From IMG/VR virus record IMGVR_UViG_3300030090_002335, positions 1-30,252 of that record: 30,252 nt of DNA. One strand, 5' to 3'. Below the pieces are notes generated by a model that worked only from the letters and a program-made list of their open reading frames with translations, did no database searches and was not told where the DNA came from. This stretch comes from a virus. Below are positions 9,759-19,129 of the stretch, piece after piece; the first letter of the stretch is position 1; each line of letters begins with the position of its first letter. The translations under genes were made by a program, and so were the position numbers.

Positions 9759-11267
9759 TTACTTCATTAACATAAAGTTGTTTGCACCTTGAGTGATTAA
9801 ACATCTTTCAGTTAAGAAATGAATCTGCATTGCATCAAGTGCTGATGTAGCAGCTCCAACAGAACCAGTTGTCCAAGTTTTCATTCTTCGATCATCTGTT
9901 TGTGAAGCTCTATATCTAACGTGTAAGAACGGACGTTTTAGGTTTTTACCTAAAGCTTGATCATACACAGTAGATGTACCAGCTGGAATCATAATACCTC
10001 TAATAGCGTTTGCTGCATTAGCAGTATTAATACTTCCTCTTGTAGCTTTGTCATTTAAGTATCTGAAGTCAGATTTGTAGAAATCATATGAACCTCTTCG
10101 GAAACCTGAGAAACCTAAATTTAATGCCATATCTTCGTCGTTGTCAAATACTCCGTAAGAAGTACCTCCAGCTCCGTAAGAATTCATTGAAGCTAACATA
10201 TCGTCCATAGCTAAACTAACGTCACGATTAACAAACATCATGTACTCTTCAATAGCACCTTGTTTGTCAAATTCTTTTAGTATAGCATCGAACTCAGCTA
10301 AATCAGTAGCAGCATTAACACCAGTAACACCAGTAGTAATATTACCTCTTGATTCAACAGCAGCAAATAAACCTTCAGTACCAACAGCATCTCCAGTGTC
10401 TGATCCGTATAAAGACTCATCAACTACAGTTTCAGCTGTAGCATCTAAACCTTTTTCAGCTTCAAGCATTGCCATTTCTAAATAATCATTAAATCTAGAT
10501 CTTGTGTCAGCTTCTGCTTTTAAATACCAGTAATAACCTCCTTGACCAGACTCACCAGTTACTTCAACCCAACCTATTCGACCAGTATCAGAACCAGATA
10601 CTTCAAAGTAATCTTTCATGATAATTGGCTTATTAGTAAAAGTTGTGAAAGCTGGTTCATTAGCTCCTCTTGAATCTTCAGTATTAAAAGTACCATCTGA
10701 CTTATTATATCTAGTTCCTTTTCCATATTCAGAACCATAAACTAGTATAGTACAGTCTTTGTTACCGTTAGTACCAGTAGCGTGAGTTATCACATTAGCT
10801 CCATATGGAGATATAGTAATAGTATCAGTAGATATAGACTTAACTAATGCTTTAACAACCTCTACTGAGTTTGCTATAATAACAGTGTCATTAACTCTAA
10901 TTCCATGACCACCAGATGTTGCTGATGAAATACCAGAAGCGTTATACTTAGCCTCATCAATATCACCTTGTATTAAAACTGTAGTTGTTGATGCAGTTTT
11001 ACCTACATAAGATAAGTGTAGTCTACCTTGTTCTGACCATATAACTTGATCTGAACTCATAGCCTCTTCTGCACCAACTTTTTCTAAAAAACCTGAAATT
11101 GTTCGTTGACCAAAAACTTCAGCTTCTTTTTCCATTAAGTCGGGCAGGTATTGCTGAGCCCAACCTTTTGTGTCTGCGCTCGTAAAATCGATGTAATTTG
11201 ATTGTAACGTTACCGCTTTAGCAGCTGGAACGCTATTTAACAAACCACCGGGATTTGAAATTGCCAT
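9759..11267 (-). CDS. Major capsid protein
   Basis: A 502-residue protein whose N-terminal region contains QQYLPDLMEKEAEVFGQR, EKVGAEEAMSSDQ and VIWSEQGRLHLSY. This combination is characteristic of the HK97-fold capsid proteins of crAss-like and related marine podoviruses. A domain rich in beta strands follows (about residues 85-180, TASTTTVLIQ to DCTILVYGSEYGKG), then a helical core and the C-terminal P-domain-like part ending FLTERCLITQGANNFMLMK. The gene lies after the portal and scaffold genes and is followed by its own terminator, as expected for the most abundant late product. Length and position both fit the family. No separate prohead protease gene was recognised nearby. Confidence 0.88.
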   Translation of the reverse strand: MAISNPGGLLNSVPAAKAVTLQSNYIDFTSADTKGWAQQYLPDLMEKEAEVFGQRTISGFLEKVGAEEAMSSDQVIWSEQGRLHLSYVGKTASTTTVLIQGDIDEAKYNASGISSATSGGHGIRVNDTVIIANSVEVVKALVKSISTDTITISPYGANVITHATGTNGNKDCTILVYGSEYGKGTRYNKSDGTFNTEDSRGANEPAFTTFTNKPIIMKDYFEVSGSDTGRIGWVEVTGESGQGGYYWYLKAEADTRSRFNDYLEMAMLEAEKGLDATAETVVDESLYGSDTGDAVGTEGLFAAVESRGNITTGVTGVNAATDLAEFDAILKEFDKQGAIEEYMMFVNRDVSLAMDDMLASMNSYGAGGTSYGVFDNDEDMALNLGFSGFRRGSYDFYKSDFRYLNDKATRGSINTANAANAIRGIMIPAGTSTVYDQALGKNLKRPFLHVRYRASQTDDRRMKTWTTGSVGAATSALDAMQIHFLTERCLITQGANNFMLMK

Positions 11268-11284
11268 AATTAATTTATTTTAAG

Positions 11285-12433
11285 TTATTTTTTTCTTTTT
11301 ATTTTAAACTTGAAATCATTTGCAGAATCACCAATGGCTCTAACTTTAATACCACCAACCTCAGTTTCACCATGAGTTTGTCTAGGGTCTAAATTAATAT
11401 TTTTATCTTTAGCTATAGTTTCTTTAATTGCATCTGCTTTACCTTGCTCGTAAAAATGTTTTGCAATAGTGTCAGCATTCATAGCTGTAAATAAAGACTT
11501 ATGATAACCACTAGCGTCATCAAGTGAGGTATTGTCTTTGTTAGCAAACTTTTGAACAAAGTTAGATAAATCACTTTGATTTAATTTAACCTTGTCAACA
11601 TCTTTAACTTGAAATCTGAATTTTTTATCTCCAACTTGATAATCAAAACCTTTGAAATCTTCATTGAAAACATCTTCAGTTTTCTTTAAAAATGTTTCTT
11701 TATTTAATTGTGTTAACTGATTTTTTTCTGCACTTTCTTTCTGATAATTGTTGTAGAAATTAATAGCTTCAATTTGTTTATCTGTTAGATTAACACCACC
11801 TTTAATTTCTTCATAGTATTTAGACTTTTGCCCGTCTAAGTGGGCTCTAGCCTCGGCAACTTGCTCTTTGAGGGCTATTTTCTTTTTACGTATTTCTTTA
11901 GCATCTTCTTCTTCTTCATTATAACCAAACTGCTCTTGTAATAAAAAGCTTCTTTCTTCTGGTGTTAAATGAGACTTTGTGTTTCTATAATACTCGTCTA
12001 ATACGTCAGAGTCATCTAGTTTAGATATATCTCTGTTTAAGTTAACGTAATCGTTCAAATCACCTCCAGTTTCCTTCATAAACGCGGCTACTTTTTGTAG
12101 CTTTTCTGGTAGTTCATACTTAACCTCTTTTGGTATTTCAACCTTAGGCACGTTTAAAGGAGGTGGCTCGTTTGTAACATCTTGCAATGTTGGAGCTTCT
12201 TCTTGTTTATTCTCAACCTCTTCTTTTTTAGGTTCTTCATTGATTACGACCACGTCTTCGTCAACGGGTTGCTTTTCAACCTCTTCGTTTTTCGTAGGTG
12301 GATTTGATAAATCAACTTTAGTAACATTACTTTTAAGTTCTTTAGCTTTCTTTTTTAAGTCAACTTTAGTAACGTTGGGTTTCTTAGGTTCTTCAACCTT
12401 AGTCTCTTCGACTTTTTTATTTTCTTCTGCCAT
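11285..12433 (-). CDS. Scaffolding protein candidate
   Basis: A 382-residue, highly charged protein between the portal and major capsid genes, the classical place for a head scaffold. The first 110 residues are Lys/Glu/Val/Pro-rich with repeats of NVTKVDL (residues about 19-25 and 35-41) and look disordered. The middle (residues about 150-260) is predicted coiled coil by its heptad-like Leu/Glu/Lys pattern. The C-terminus is basic and ends FKFKIKRKK, as scaffolds often do where they bind capsid protein. No enzymatic motif is present. The scaffold role is inferred from position and composition. The alternative is an internal core protein retained in the virion. Confidence 0.65.
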   Translation of the reverse strand: MAEENKKVEETKVEEPKKPNVTKVDLKKKAKELKSNVTKVDLSNPPTKNEEVEKQPVDEDVVVINEEPKKEEVENKQEEAPTLQDVTNEPPPLNVPKVEIPKEVKYELPEKLQKVAAFMKETGGDLNDYVNLNRDISKLDDSDVLDEYYRNTKSHLTPEERSFLLQEQFGYNEEEEDAKEIRKKKIALKEQVAEARAHLDGQKSKYYEEIKGGVNLTDKQIEAINFYNNYQKESAEKNQLTQLNKETFLKKTEDVFNEDFKGFDYQVGDKKFRFQVKDVDKVKLNQSDLSNFVQKFANKDNTSLDDASGYHKSLFTAMNADTIAKHFYEQGKADAIKETIAKDKNINLDPRQTHGETEVGGIKVRAIGDSANDFKFKIKRKK

Positions 12434-12465
12434 AATAAAATTTTATAAAATATTAAAAATAAGGA

Positions 12466-14853
12466 TTAAAACCGGTCCATACCAGCATCCCCTGTAACTA
12501 TATCATTACCTGACGACTCAAATCTTTTAACGGATTTAGCCGAATTTCTTTGTTGATCAACTCTTCTTTGGTTGTCCATCTTCATCATCTCTCTATTATT
12601 TCTACCCTTTTCTTTCATTGCCTCAAGACTAGCTGTGTTTTGTAAATCCATTTGTTTGTTTTGACTTGACAAGTTGAATTCAAAAGCCATTAGCTCTTTT
12701 TTAATTTTAGCTTCTTCTTGTAAATATTGTATTTTAAGAGTGTTTTTAGTTCTCTCAACCTCTGACTCAATTCTTGCTGCAGCCTCATTCTTTTGCATTT
12801 CAGCTTGAGCGGCAACTTGTTGAGCTTGACCATTAGCTTGAGCTTGAGCCTGCATGTTCCTTTCTGCCACTTGTTGATCTCTAAGTTGTTTAGATTTTCT
12901 TTTTATTTTTAGTAGTTGGTTAGCTAGTTTTATATTTTTAACTTCTCTAACATCAATAGCGTCATCAAGATCTATTAACTTTTGACCTAATGCTACTTGT
13001 ATGTTTTGTTCTAATACAGCCTTTTCTTCTTCGTCTGGCATCAACTCTATAAATATACCAAAATCATATAAGTGTAATTCTGACATTTCTTTTAAAGTAG
13101 CAACATTGTGAGCACCTATAGCTCTAACAAAAGCTTGTCTTGTTGGAGAGTATTCTACTATATCAGCTATCCTTAATGATAAATTTTCTGCAGATTCAGC
13201 TGTTAAAAATAACATTGATTGCAATATGTGTCTTGTCGCTGTATTAGAGTTTGCTGCCGCTAGTTTTTGTACACCAACCAAAGCGTTTTTATCTGGCATA
13301 CTACCATCTCTAGCTTCATTTAGTCCGGTTACATCACGTATCATTTGTAAGTAATAATTATAAGTTTGTATTAAACTTTGTATTTTATTACTACCAGCTC
13401 CATTTTGTATTTGTTGTATTGGTATCTTACCAGGATTCATTTCACCTTCAGATGTAAAGCTTCTACCAATAACACTACCAGTTTGGAAGAACATGTTTAA
13501 AGCTTCTTGTGGATTATAGTTTGTTCCATTACCTAAATCTATTTCAGCTAAACCGTCAGCATCTAAATATACACCATCTGGAACCATACGTGCCATCACT
13601 TGTTGTAACTTCAAATGTGTAAGCTGTATCATATCAGCAAAACCTGTTACTCTACCAACAAGTGATTCTATCCTACCTTCATACATACGTGGCGCAACTA
13701 TTTGGTAGTTCATTTTGACTTTATTAAAGTTTGATTTTGTTCTCATCATATTTTGAGCCATATTCCACTTTAATAATTTTTCAGAACCTATAACATAAAC
13801 GCCTTCAAATAAAACTTCTGTTACTCTTTCTAGTTTTTCAAAATTACCTTCTTTTTGTTTATCAGCCGGTGGATTAAAACCTTGATCTTTTTCTATAACC
13901 TTTTCACCACCTGATCCACTAGTTTTTAATTTGTATATATCATGAGTGTGAGTTTTATAATTAAAGTATAAAACACTAACTTGATTTTTATCATAGTGAT
14001 TATTACCCATAACAGGATCATGAGAATAATCAGATATTTCTTTTATATCTTCTTCTGTTAAGTCTGGAAACTGTCTATACAATTCATTTATTGGTATTCT
14101 TTTTACCTCACCAACGTAGTATATATCATCAAAATATGGCGAATCAGTATGCGACCAAACCATATCAGCTGGATCTACATATTCAACTTTAGCTCCATCA
14201 GCCCAATCAAAAGTAGTTTTAACAGCACCTATACCTATAGTTGTTAAATCATACAAACATCTTCTTCTAGTTAAATCATAATTACTACCTTCAAACAAAA
14301 CATTTAAAGCTTGTTCTTCAGCTAACTCAACAGCTTGTTTGTAACTTAGCTGCATGTGTAGTTGTAATTCTTCTTCTGAGTCAGGTAATCTTTCTGGAGG
14401 TGTTTCATATAGATCAAAGTTAAACATTTGTTTAACAGCATCATTGTAACTTCTTGACATCATATCACGCATCAAAGCTTGCATGTACTCTGTTCTTTTA
14501 CTTACACCATACTTATCTTGAGAATAACAATTTATCTCATAAGATCTTTGAGCCATACCATTTACAACAATATCTACAAACTTGGGTATTATAGGTACAG
14601 GCTTCCAGTCTAAGTTTAAGTAAGATAAATCACCGTTAATAGATAATTCATTTTTGTATTTCTCAATAGATTGTTCACCTCTAGCGTACAATCTTAACTT
14701 TCTAAACTCATTTAAATTGCCAGCGTATTTATTTGTACTATCTGAAAACCACTCTTGTCTAATAGCTTTTGCAACTTTTTCACCGTATTCAAATGATAAC
14801 TTTTCTTTATCGCTAACGGCTTGATTTGGAAAATTAACATAAGTATTTCTCAT
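12466..14853 (-). CDS. Portal protein
   Basis: A 795-residue protein that starts inside the end of the terminase gene (ATGA overlap at 14850-14853), matching the terminase-portal coupling of tailed phages. The body (about residues 30-600) has the mixed alpha/beta pattern and Tyr/Asp-rich segments of large podovirus portals, including VDPADMVWSHTDSPYFDD and QMIRDVTGLNEARDGSMPDK; the latter resembles the stretch just before the portal crown. The last 160 residues are Gln/Ala/Glu/Lys-rich coiled coil (AQAQANGQAQQVAAQAEMQK), a probable long barrel. It forms the 12-mer through which DNA is packaged and ejected. The size is typical of crAss-like portals. Confidence 0.85.
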   Translation of the reverse strand: MRNTYVNFPNQAVSDKEKLSFEYGEKVAKAIRQEWFSDSTNKYAGNLNEFRKLRLYARGEQSIEKYKNELSINGDLSYLNLDWKPVPIIPKFVDIVVNGMAQRSYEINCYSQDKYGVSKRTEYMQALMRDMMSRSYNDAVKQMFNFDLYETPPERLPDSEEELQLHMQLSYKQAVELAEEQALNVLFEGSNYDLTRRRCLYDLTTIGIGAVKTTFDWADGAKVEYVDPADMVWSHTDSPYFDDIYYVGEVKRIPINELYRQFPDLTEEDIKEISDYSHDPVMGNNHYDKNQVSVLYFNYKTHTHDIYKLKTSGSGGEKVIEKDQGFNPPADKQKEGNFEKLERVTEVLFEGVYVIGSEKLLKWNMAQNMMRTKSNFNKVKMNYQIVAPRMYEGRIESLVGRVTGFADMIQLTHLKLQQVMARMVPDGVYLDADGLAEIDLGNGTNYNPQEALNMFFQTGSVIGRSFTSEGEMNPGKIPIQQIQNGAGSNKIQSLIQTYNYYLQMIRDVTGLNEARDGSMPDKNALVGVQKLAAANSNTATRHILQSMLFLTAESAENLSLRIADIVEYSPTRQAFVRAIGAHNVATLKEMSELHLYDFGIFIELMPDEEEKAVLEQNIQVALGQKLIDLDDAIDVREVKNIKLANQLLKIKRKSKQLRDQQVAERNMQAQAQANGQAQQVAAQAEMQKNEAAARIESEVERTKNTLKIQYLQEEAKIKKELMAFEFNLSSQNKQMDLQNTASLEAMKEKGRNNREMMKMDNQRRVDQQRNSAKSVKRFESSGNDIVTGDAGMDRF

Positions 14854-17087
14854 ATCTCTTGTTTTATTATTCTTGATGTTATTCCTTTGTTATTATATTT
14901 CGATATATTTAAATTTAACGAACTTTTTTCTTGTTTTGGATTTGGTCTATACAAATGTCTATTACAAGCCATTATTGCTAGACCAGAACTTATTGAAGCA
15001 TCAAACTTAGTTCTTTTTGTTATATCAAATTTAGACCAATCATTTAAAGTACCGTTGAAATACATTGTACCATAAGTACCATCTTCAATTAAACCAACAT
15101 GGTCATTAATATATGTTTCTATAGCAGCTGCATGAGCCTGCTTTATATCTTCACTTGAGTTTGGTATTCCACCAACTTCTTTTTCTGCAACTGATAACTT
15201 GTTCCAAACTTTATCAGGTCTATTCATACTAAAACCTCTATATCCTCTTCTACGTAAATAGTATAATAATCTAGGTTTATTATTTTCAGCTAATATTGGC
15301 ATACCATAAAATACTAACGCCATCAAAACGTCTTCAAAAAATATATCTGCTGTTTGTGGTCTAGCTATATATTCTAAAAAAAACGTATTAGCTGGAGCGT
15401 CTTCCATTGAAAACTTAGTCAACCCGTGTAACGCTCCTTTAGATCCAGTACCATCTACTGTACCCGATATATCATACGAGTCACAACCAAACGCTCCCAT
15501 GTGTTCATTACCAGGATATTTATTATTATTTTTTAAAATAATATTATTTTGCATATTATAATTTGGAATCCAACTAACATTAAACCTTCCGTTAGGATCT
15601 GGACTAAAAAATACTTTTGTATCTTTAACTCCGTTAGACCATTGAAAATTACCTTTTGTTAATACCGATGAGTTTCTATTTCCTTCATTATAATCTATTT
15701 GCTCATATATCTTGACTAAATTAAACAAGCTGTTTTTAGTTTCGTCTCTAAACGCGTGCTCTTCAGTTCTAGGAAACTGACGATAAAACTCATTTAAAGC
15801 GTCTTGATCATCTTTTAATCCTTCAGCTTCATTTTCCCAATGATCTATTACGCCGTAATCTATTTCTATTCCATGTGGATCAAATGTGGGTTGTTCAGGA
15901 TTATTAAAAACGGGTTGTCCGTATTTATCAATGAATCCTTCGTAATTCCATTCCATAGGAATAAACAAAGAATATAATCCAGACTTAGTTTGTCCGTTTC
16001 TGTTTCGTTTATTAACGTCTGAGTTTGCATATAAGTTTTTAAAATTATCACCACCTTTATCCAACGCATTACTTGTACTACCCATCATACATTTACCTAT
16101 AATCCTACTACCTAATCGTAAACAAGTTTTTGTAACCCTCCAATTGTTTTTTATATTATCAGGTCTTTCCCACTTACCGCTTTCATCATGTACTAATAAA
16201 GAAAGTTTTTCACCATCATAACTATTATCACCCGTATTCTTCCAATCTATAGTTGTATCAAGACCTTGCATATCGTCTTGTTCTTCACGTTCCCTCATTT
16301 TCCTACGAGTAAACTTTTTTGCTGGTACTCTATATGCCAACTCTGATTTTGGTCTATCCATACCATCTTGTATAGGTTTAAAAAAGAAAGGATAGTTTAA
16401 ACTTATAGGCACTACTTTGTCAGTAAACATTTTTTTCGCATCAGCACCAGTCTTAGATAATATACCAAATCTACTATCACTTGCGAGAGTTGCTAAGTTT
16501 ACTGTTTCAGCTGAACTCATAAATGAAAAACCTGATCGTCGATTTTTTAAATAGCACATACCATAACATCTTCTATCAGCTTTACAAGCTTCCCAAAATA
16601 TATAAAACAACCTGTTTGACTCTCTATAGTCTGGAGCCCCAACATCTATTTTACTCCACTGTAGATACATATAGTGTGTTCCTGTTATGTAAGTTGGTTT
16701 ACCATTATTCATAAACCAAAAACCTTCTTCTCTTCTTTTAAACTCTTGGTCAATATATCCATAATGTTTTTCTTTAAAATCATCTGGATATTCTTGCCAG
16801 TCAAATACAGTTTTAATTCTTTTAAAATCAGGATTAGCATCAAATCTATTCCATAACTGAGCGACTTTATTTTCACTACAAGAATAAATTTCTTTAGGTT
16901 GTTTAGGTAAAGCTATTTTCAAACCTTGTATTTCAAGTATCTCACCTATCATACCAGTCTTTGATATCACAACAATATCATTTTCTTTGTTGTATCCATA
17001 CCCCCACTTTTTAGATTTATTTAACCTTTTTAAAGTGTTTAATCTTACTGGTTCTACTATTTTATATAAATTTTGCTCGTACTTCAT
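14850..17087 (-). CDS. terL: Terminase large subunit (packaging ATPase and nuclease)
   Basis: A 745-residue motor protein that pumps phage DNA into proheads and cuts the concatemer. The ATPase domain shows a Walker-A-like segment YLKNRRSGFSFMSSAE (about residues 179-194), with the variant Arg/Gly pattern of crAss-like terminases. It also has a Walker B strand LSLLVHDE (295-302, catalytic Glu 302) and a coupling segment CMMGSTSN (333-340). The C-terminal nuclease domain has an Asp-rich strand GCDSYD and, near the end, KFDASISSGLA, which fit the metal-binding residues of an RNase-H fold. The gene overlaps both the small-terminase candidate upstream and the portal downstream by 4 bases, so translation is probably coupled. 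All key motifs appear intact. Confidence 0.9.
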   Translation of the reverse strand: MKYEQNLYKIVEPVRLNTLKRLNKSKKWGYGYNKENDIVVISKTGMIGEILEIQGLKIALPKQPKEIYSCSENKVAQLWNRFDANPDFKRIKTVFDWQEYPDDFKEKHYGYIDQEFKRREEGFWFMNNGKPTYITGTHYMYLQWSKIDVGAPDYRESNRLFYIFWEACKADRRCYGMCYLKNRRSGFSFMSSAETVNLATLASDSRFGILSKTGADAKKMFTDKVVPISLNYPFFFKPIQDGMDRPKSELAYRVPAKKFTRRKMREREEQDDMQGLDTTIDWKNTGDNSYDGEKLSLLVHDESGKWERPDNIKNNWRVTKTCLRLGSRIIGKCMMGSTSNALDKGGDNFKNLYANSDVNKRNRNGQTKSGLYSLFIPMEWNYEGFIDKYGQPVFNNPEQPTFDPHGIEIDYGVIDHWENEAEGLKDDQDALNEFYRQFPRTEEHAFRDETKNSLFNLVKIYEQIDYNEGNRNSSVLTKGNFQWSNGVKDTKVFFSPDPNGRFNVSWIPNYNMQNNIILKNNNKYPGNEHMGAFGCDSYDISGTVDGTGSKGALHGLTKFSMEDAPANTFFLEYIARPQTADIFFEDVLMALVFYGMPILAENNKPRLLYYLRRRGYRGFSMNRPDKVWNKLSVAEKEVGGIPNSSEDIKQAHAAAIETYINDHVGLIEDGTYGTMYFNGTLNDWSKFDITKRTKFDASISSGLAIMACNRHLYRPNPKQEKSSLNLNISKYNNKGITSRIIKQEI

Positions 17088-17359
17088 CTTGATCTACCTT
17101 CTGCAAAACCTTTAAATTTATTTTCTTTTTTTTCTTCAACCGGTTTATTTTCTAACATGTTCTCTTCTTCATGTATACGGTTTAATATTTCAAAAGCATC
17201 AAATATAGCTAGCTTCTTTGTAGCTGCAGCATTTTTTAATCTATCAGCTGATATATCATCGTCTGAATCAACTATAGCTTCTTTAGCTACTTTAATCAAT
17301 TCTTCTACAGCTTTATGCCCAGCTTGGATTATATTCTTTTTCGTGTCCTTGATATTCAT
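17084..17359 (-). CDS. Small terminase subunit candidate
   Basis: A 91-residue, mostly helical protein that ends in a 4-base overlap with the terminase large subunit, the usual position of the DNA-recognition subunit. It contains SADRLKNAAATKKLAIFDAF and EILNRIHEEENML, a pattern I recall upstream of terL in several marine phages. The C-terminus is Lys/Glu-rich and disordered. It begins inside the preceding gene (47-base overlap), so the start could be later, although the N-terminal helix looks natural. No obvious helix-turn-helix can be pointed to. The assignment rests on position, size and helical content. Confidence 0.55.
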   Translation of the reverse strand: MNIKDTKKNIIQAGHKAVEELIKVAKEAIVDSDDDISADRLKNAAATKKLAIFDAFEILNRIHEEENMLENKPVEEKKENKFKGFAEGRSR

Positions 17360-17882
17360 ATTTAATTGTAATAAATTTATTTAACACCCTGTATAATCTT
17401 TGATTGTCTATAATAAACTCGTATTCGCTACTAGGTGTAAATCCAACTAATGTATTTTTAACAAAAGTTCCATCAGTATATTTTACAATACCAACCAATG
17501 GTTGTTCTTTTTCTTGAGTAATTTTATCATTAGACTCTACTGGTTGAACAAAACAATAACCAGGTGTAGCTTTTTTATTATATAAAAAAATTTGATCTTC
17601 TGATATTATATATTTATCTTCTTTCCAATAAGATCTACTATTACGCTCTCTACCCTTAACATCATGCCACCTTCTAAATATATTATGATGTACTATTACT
17701 TCATCACCCACTTTAATGGGTGATGGAAATAACATTGGAGTAGCGATTACTTTTGCTTTTCTATTTACAAAATGATGATTAAAAATTTCAGTATTAAGTA
17801 TTAAATTTTTATCACCAACTTTTTTAGAATTATTATATCTTTCACCTATTGGAGATATTATAAAATCTTTATAAGCTTTCAT
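17313..17882 (-). CDS. Conserved phage protein, possible GroES-like fold
   Basis: A 189-residue protein of unknown function. Its beginning (ISPIGERYNN), the central KVGDEVIVHHNIFRRW (about residues 57-72) and the later IISEDQIFLYN follow the order of features in GroES: an N-terminal strand, a mobile-loop-like stretch, GD followed by a strand, and a C-terminal strand with an acidic residue. This is a reading by eye and not a proven homology. The C-terminal half (after residue 120) is an extra domain with no parallel. The gene is coupled to its upstream neighbour by a TAATG overlap and lies just before the terminase genes. It is distinct from the genuine GroES gene at 20483-20740. Confidence 0.55.
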   Translation of the reverse strand: MKAYKDFIISPIGERYNNSKKVGDKNLILNTEIFNHHFVNRKAKVIATPMLFPSPIKVGDEVIVHHNIFRRWHDVKGRERNSRSYWKEDKYIISEDQIFLYNKKATPGYCFVQPVESNDKITQEKEQPLVGIVKYTDGTFVKNTLVGFTPSSEYEFIIDNQRLYRVLNKFITIKYEYQGHEKEYNPSWA

Positions 17883-18112
17883 TAATACTCTAAGTTGTAC
17901 TCAACTGATATCGCCATGTTTTTGTTAAAGTCTTTCCAAGGTATAACAACCTTGTCTTTTCTAATATATATAGAGTACTTATCATCTTCCTCTATTATAT
18001 CACAAATTTTATGACCACCGTAAACGTCTTGATCTACAGCATAGTGCATTGAGTCGTTCTTATAATCTTTACCTATTGTAATTTTTCTTATAATATTATC
18101 CTTCATTTTCAT
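17882..18112 (-). CDS. Small conserved phage protein of unknown function
   Basis: A 76-residue protein with the conserved-looking core ITIGKDYKNDSMHYAVDQDV, YGGHKICDI, YSIYIRKD and a C-terminal SVEYNLEY. I recall a similar protein next to packaging genes in marine flavophages, but no function is known to me. The beta-rich pattern with regular hydrophobic alternation suggests a small barrel or sandwich. It overlaps the 3' end of the previous gene by 17 bases and shares a TAATG stop-start with the next one, so it belongs to a tightly packed operon. A start two codons later (ATG at 18106) is equally possible. Confidence 0.65.
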   Translation of the reverse strand: MKMKDNIIRKITIGKDYKNDSMHYAVDQDVYGGHKICDIIEEDDKYSIYIRKDKVVIPWKDFNKNMAISVEYNLEY

Positions 18113-18383
18113 CTTTCTTAGATTCAGGCCAATTTATAGTACCGTCATGAATGTTGACGTCATAAGAACCATATTCTCTAAGTAAAGTATCTTGAAGAGC
18201 ACTAACACCATCTTGCTGTTTAGCTAGTTCTTTTAAAGCGGAGTGTTTTTGTATCTCCATCTTACCTATATTAAATTGTATTGAATTTATCGTGTTTACT
18301 AAATTTTGCATTTCTTTTAAATGCTTGTCGTGTATTTTTACAGCTTTTTCAGTTTTAACTGTAAGTTCTTTTTGTTTTGCCAT
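18096..18383 (-). CDS. Small coiled-coil protein
   Basis: A 95-residue protein. Residues 10-70 form a probable coiled coil (KHLKEMQNLVNTINSIQFNI, KELAKQQDGVSALQDTLL), followed by a short beta-like tail ending in an acidic stretch. There are no catalytic motifs or membrane segments. The start is supported by a striking leader of tandem TAAAA units directly before the ATG, with no Shine-Dalgarno. Proteins of this size and shape occur next to packaging genes in related phages. A role in head assembly or as a terminase accessory is possible but unproven. Confidence 0.65.
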   Translation of the reverse strand: MAKQKELTVKTEKAVKIHDKHLKEMQNLVNTINSIQFNIGKMEIQKHSALKELAKQQDGVSALQDTLLREYGSYDVNIHDGTINWPESKKDENEG

Positions 18384-18404
18384 TTTTATTTTATTTTATT
18401 TTAT
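18384..18404 (-). promoter_or_regulatory. Tandem pentamer A/T leader before a late gene
   Basis: On the minus strand, four tandem TAAAA-type units sit directly before the ATG at 18383. There is no purine-rich Shine-Dalgarno sequence. A/T-rich unstructured leaders of this kind are the usual initiation context in Bacteroidota. Confidence 0.5.
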
Positions 18405-18412
18405 TTAATTAA

Positions 18413-18763
18413 TTAACAATTTGTTCTAGTTAGCACTACTCCAACAGTATTTAACTCTATGGTAACACTTCCTCTAGCTGATGTTATTTTATAAAAACCA
18501 GCAGTCATCTTATTATTAGTGAAAGCTCTTGGTTCTGAATAAACTATATCGTTAACAACTGGTATGACGGCAGTCCCATCATGAAAAAATGTGTTAGTAG
18601 TAACATCACTAACAGCACAAGCGTCTGTGTGATTGTTTCGCATAATACCACATCTAAACAACGTAAGATTTGCTCCATCAGCAACCTCTTTATTTCTTCT
18701 TTTAATTAAAGCTTTTGATTTACCTTTAGCCTTACCAACACTCATGTTATTACCTAGTCCCAT
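18413..18763 (-). CDS. Small virion-type protein
   Basis: A 116-residue protein starting at the ATG that overlaps the stop of the upstream gene (TAATG, 18765-18761). A longer frame exists upstream, but it would run through the end of that gene with an unnatural Cys/Trp-rich start, so this ATG is preferred. The N-terminus is strongly basic (GKAKGKSKALIKRRNKE); the rest is beta-rich with YSEPRAFTN and GFYKITSARG. I associate the family with small conserved proteins of marine phages. It may be a virion component that touches DNA through its basic tail. The exact role is unknown. Confidence 0.6.
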   Translation of the reverse strand: MGLGNNMSVGKAKGKSKALIKRRNKEVADGANLTLFRCGIMRNNHTDACAVSDVTTNTFFHDGTAVIPVVNDIVYSEPRAFTNNKMTAGFYKITSARGSVTIELNTVGVVLTRTNC

Positions 18764-19128
18764 TAGAATCCAAAGTAACAGATTATACCACCGCCTGTAA
18801 CAGCAGCATTTAAAGAAACAATCGTCCACCTACCGTATATAGTTAAGCCGGCTGGAAATGTTGTTGCAGTTAAAACAGCCTCTCCATTACCACTAGTATT
18901 AGCATTATCTATACCAAAATAAGTGTTACTAGTTTCCGTGCCACTATATACCACTGAATTACTAGTATCGCAAGTTAGTTTGTCAAATGCCATATTATCA
19001 CCCACCATTGTTATAGCTACAATAACCATGCCGTCTGGTGGAGTTATATCTTCACCATGATCAGCAGTCATAAATACACTACCTAATTGTCCAAAATCAT
19101 AAGATGTTGCTGTTGAATTTATTCCCAT
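18763..19128 (-). CDS. Small virion-type beta protein
   Basis: A 121-residue protein beginning MGINSTATSYDFGQLGSVF, with TPPDGMVIVAITMVGD and FPAGLTIYGRWT. It is poor in charged residues and rich in Gly, Thr, Ser and Val, which suits a compact beta-sandwich decoration or head protein. I recall similar proteins in uncultured marine phages, always beside structural genes. It has an A/T-rich leader with no Shine-Dalgarno and shares its stop with the start of the next gene, so the two are translationally coupled. No signal peptide is visible. A structural role is inferred. Confidence 0.6.
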   Translation of the reverse strand: MGINSTATSYDFGQLGSVFMTADHGEDITPPDGMVIVAITMVGDNMAFDKLTCDTSNSVVYSGTETSNTYFGIDNANTSGNGEAVLTATTFPAGLTIYGRWTIVSLNAAVTGGGIICYFGF

Positions 19129-19129
19129 T

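Noticed and set aside
18764-18829. N-terminal extension of the 18413-18763 gene
   Set aside because: The extra 22 residues are Cys/Trp-rich, lie wholly within the upstream gene, and the TAATG start gives a natural N-terminus.
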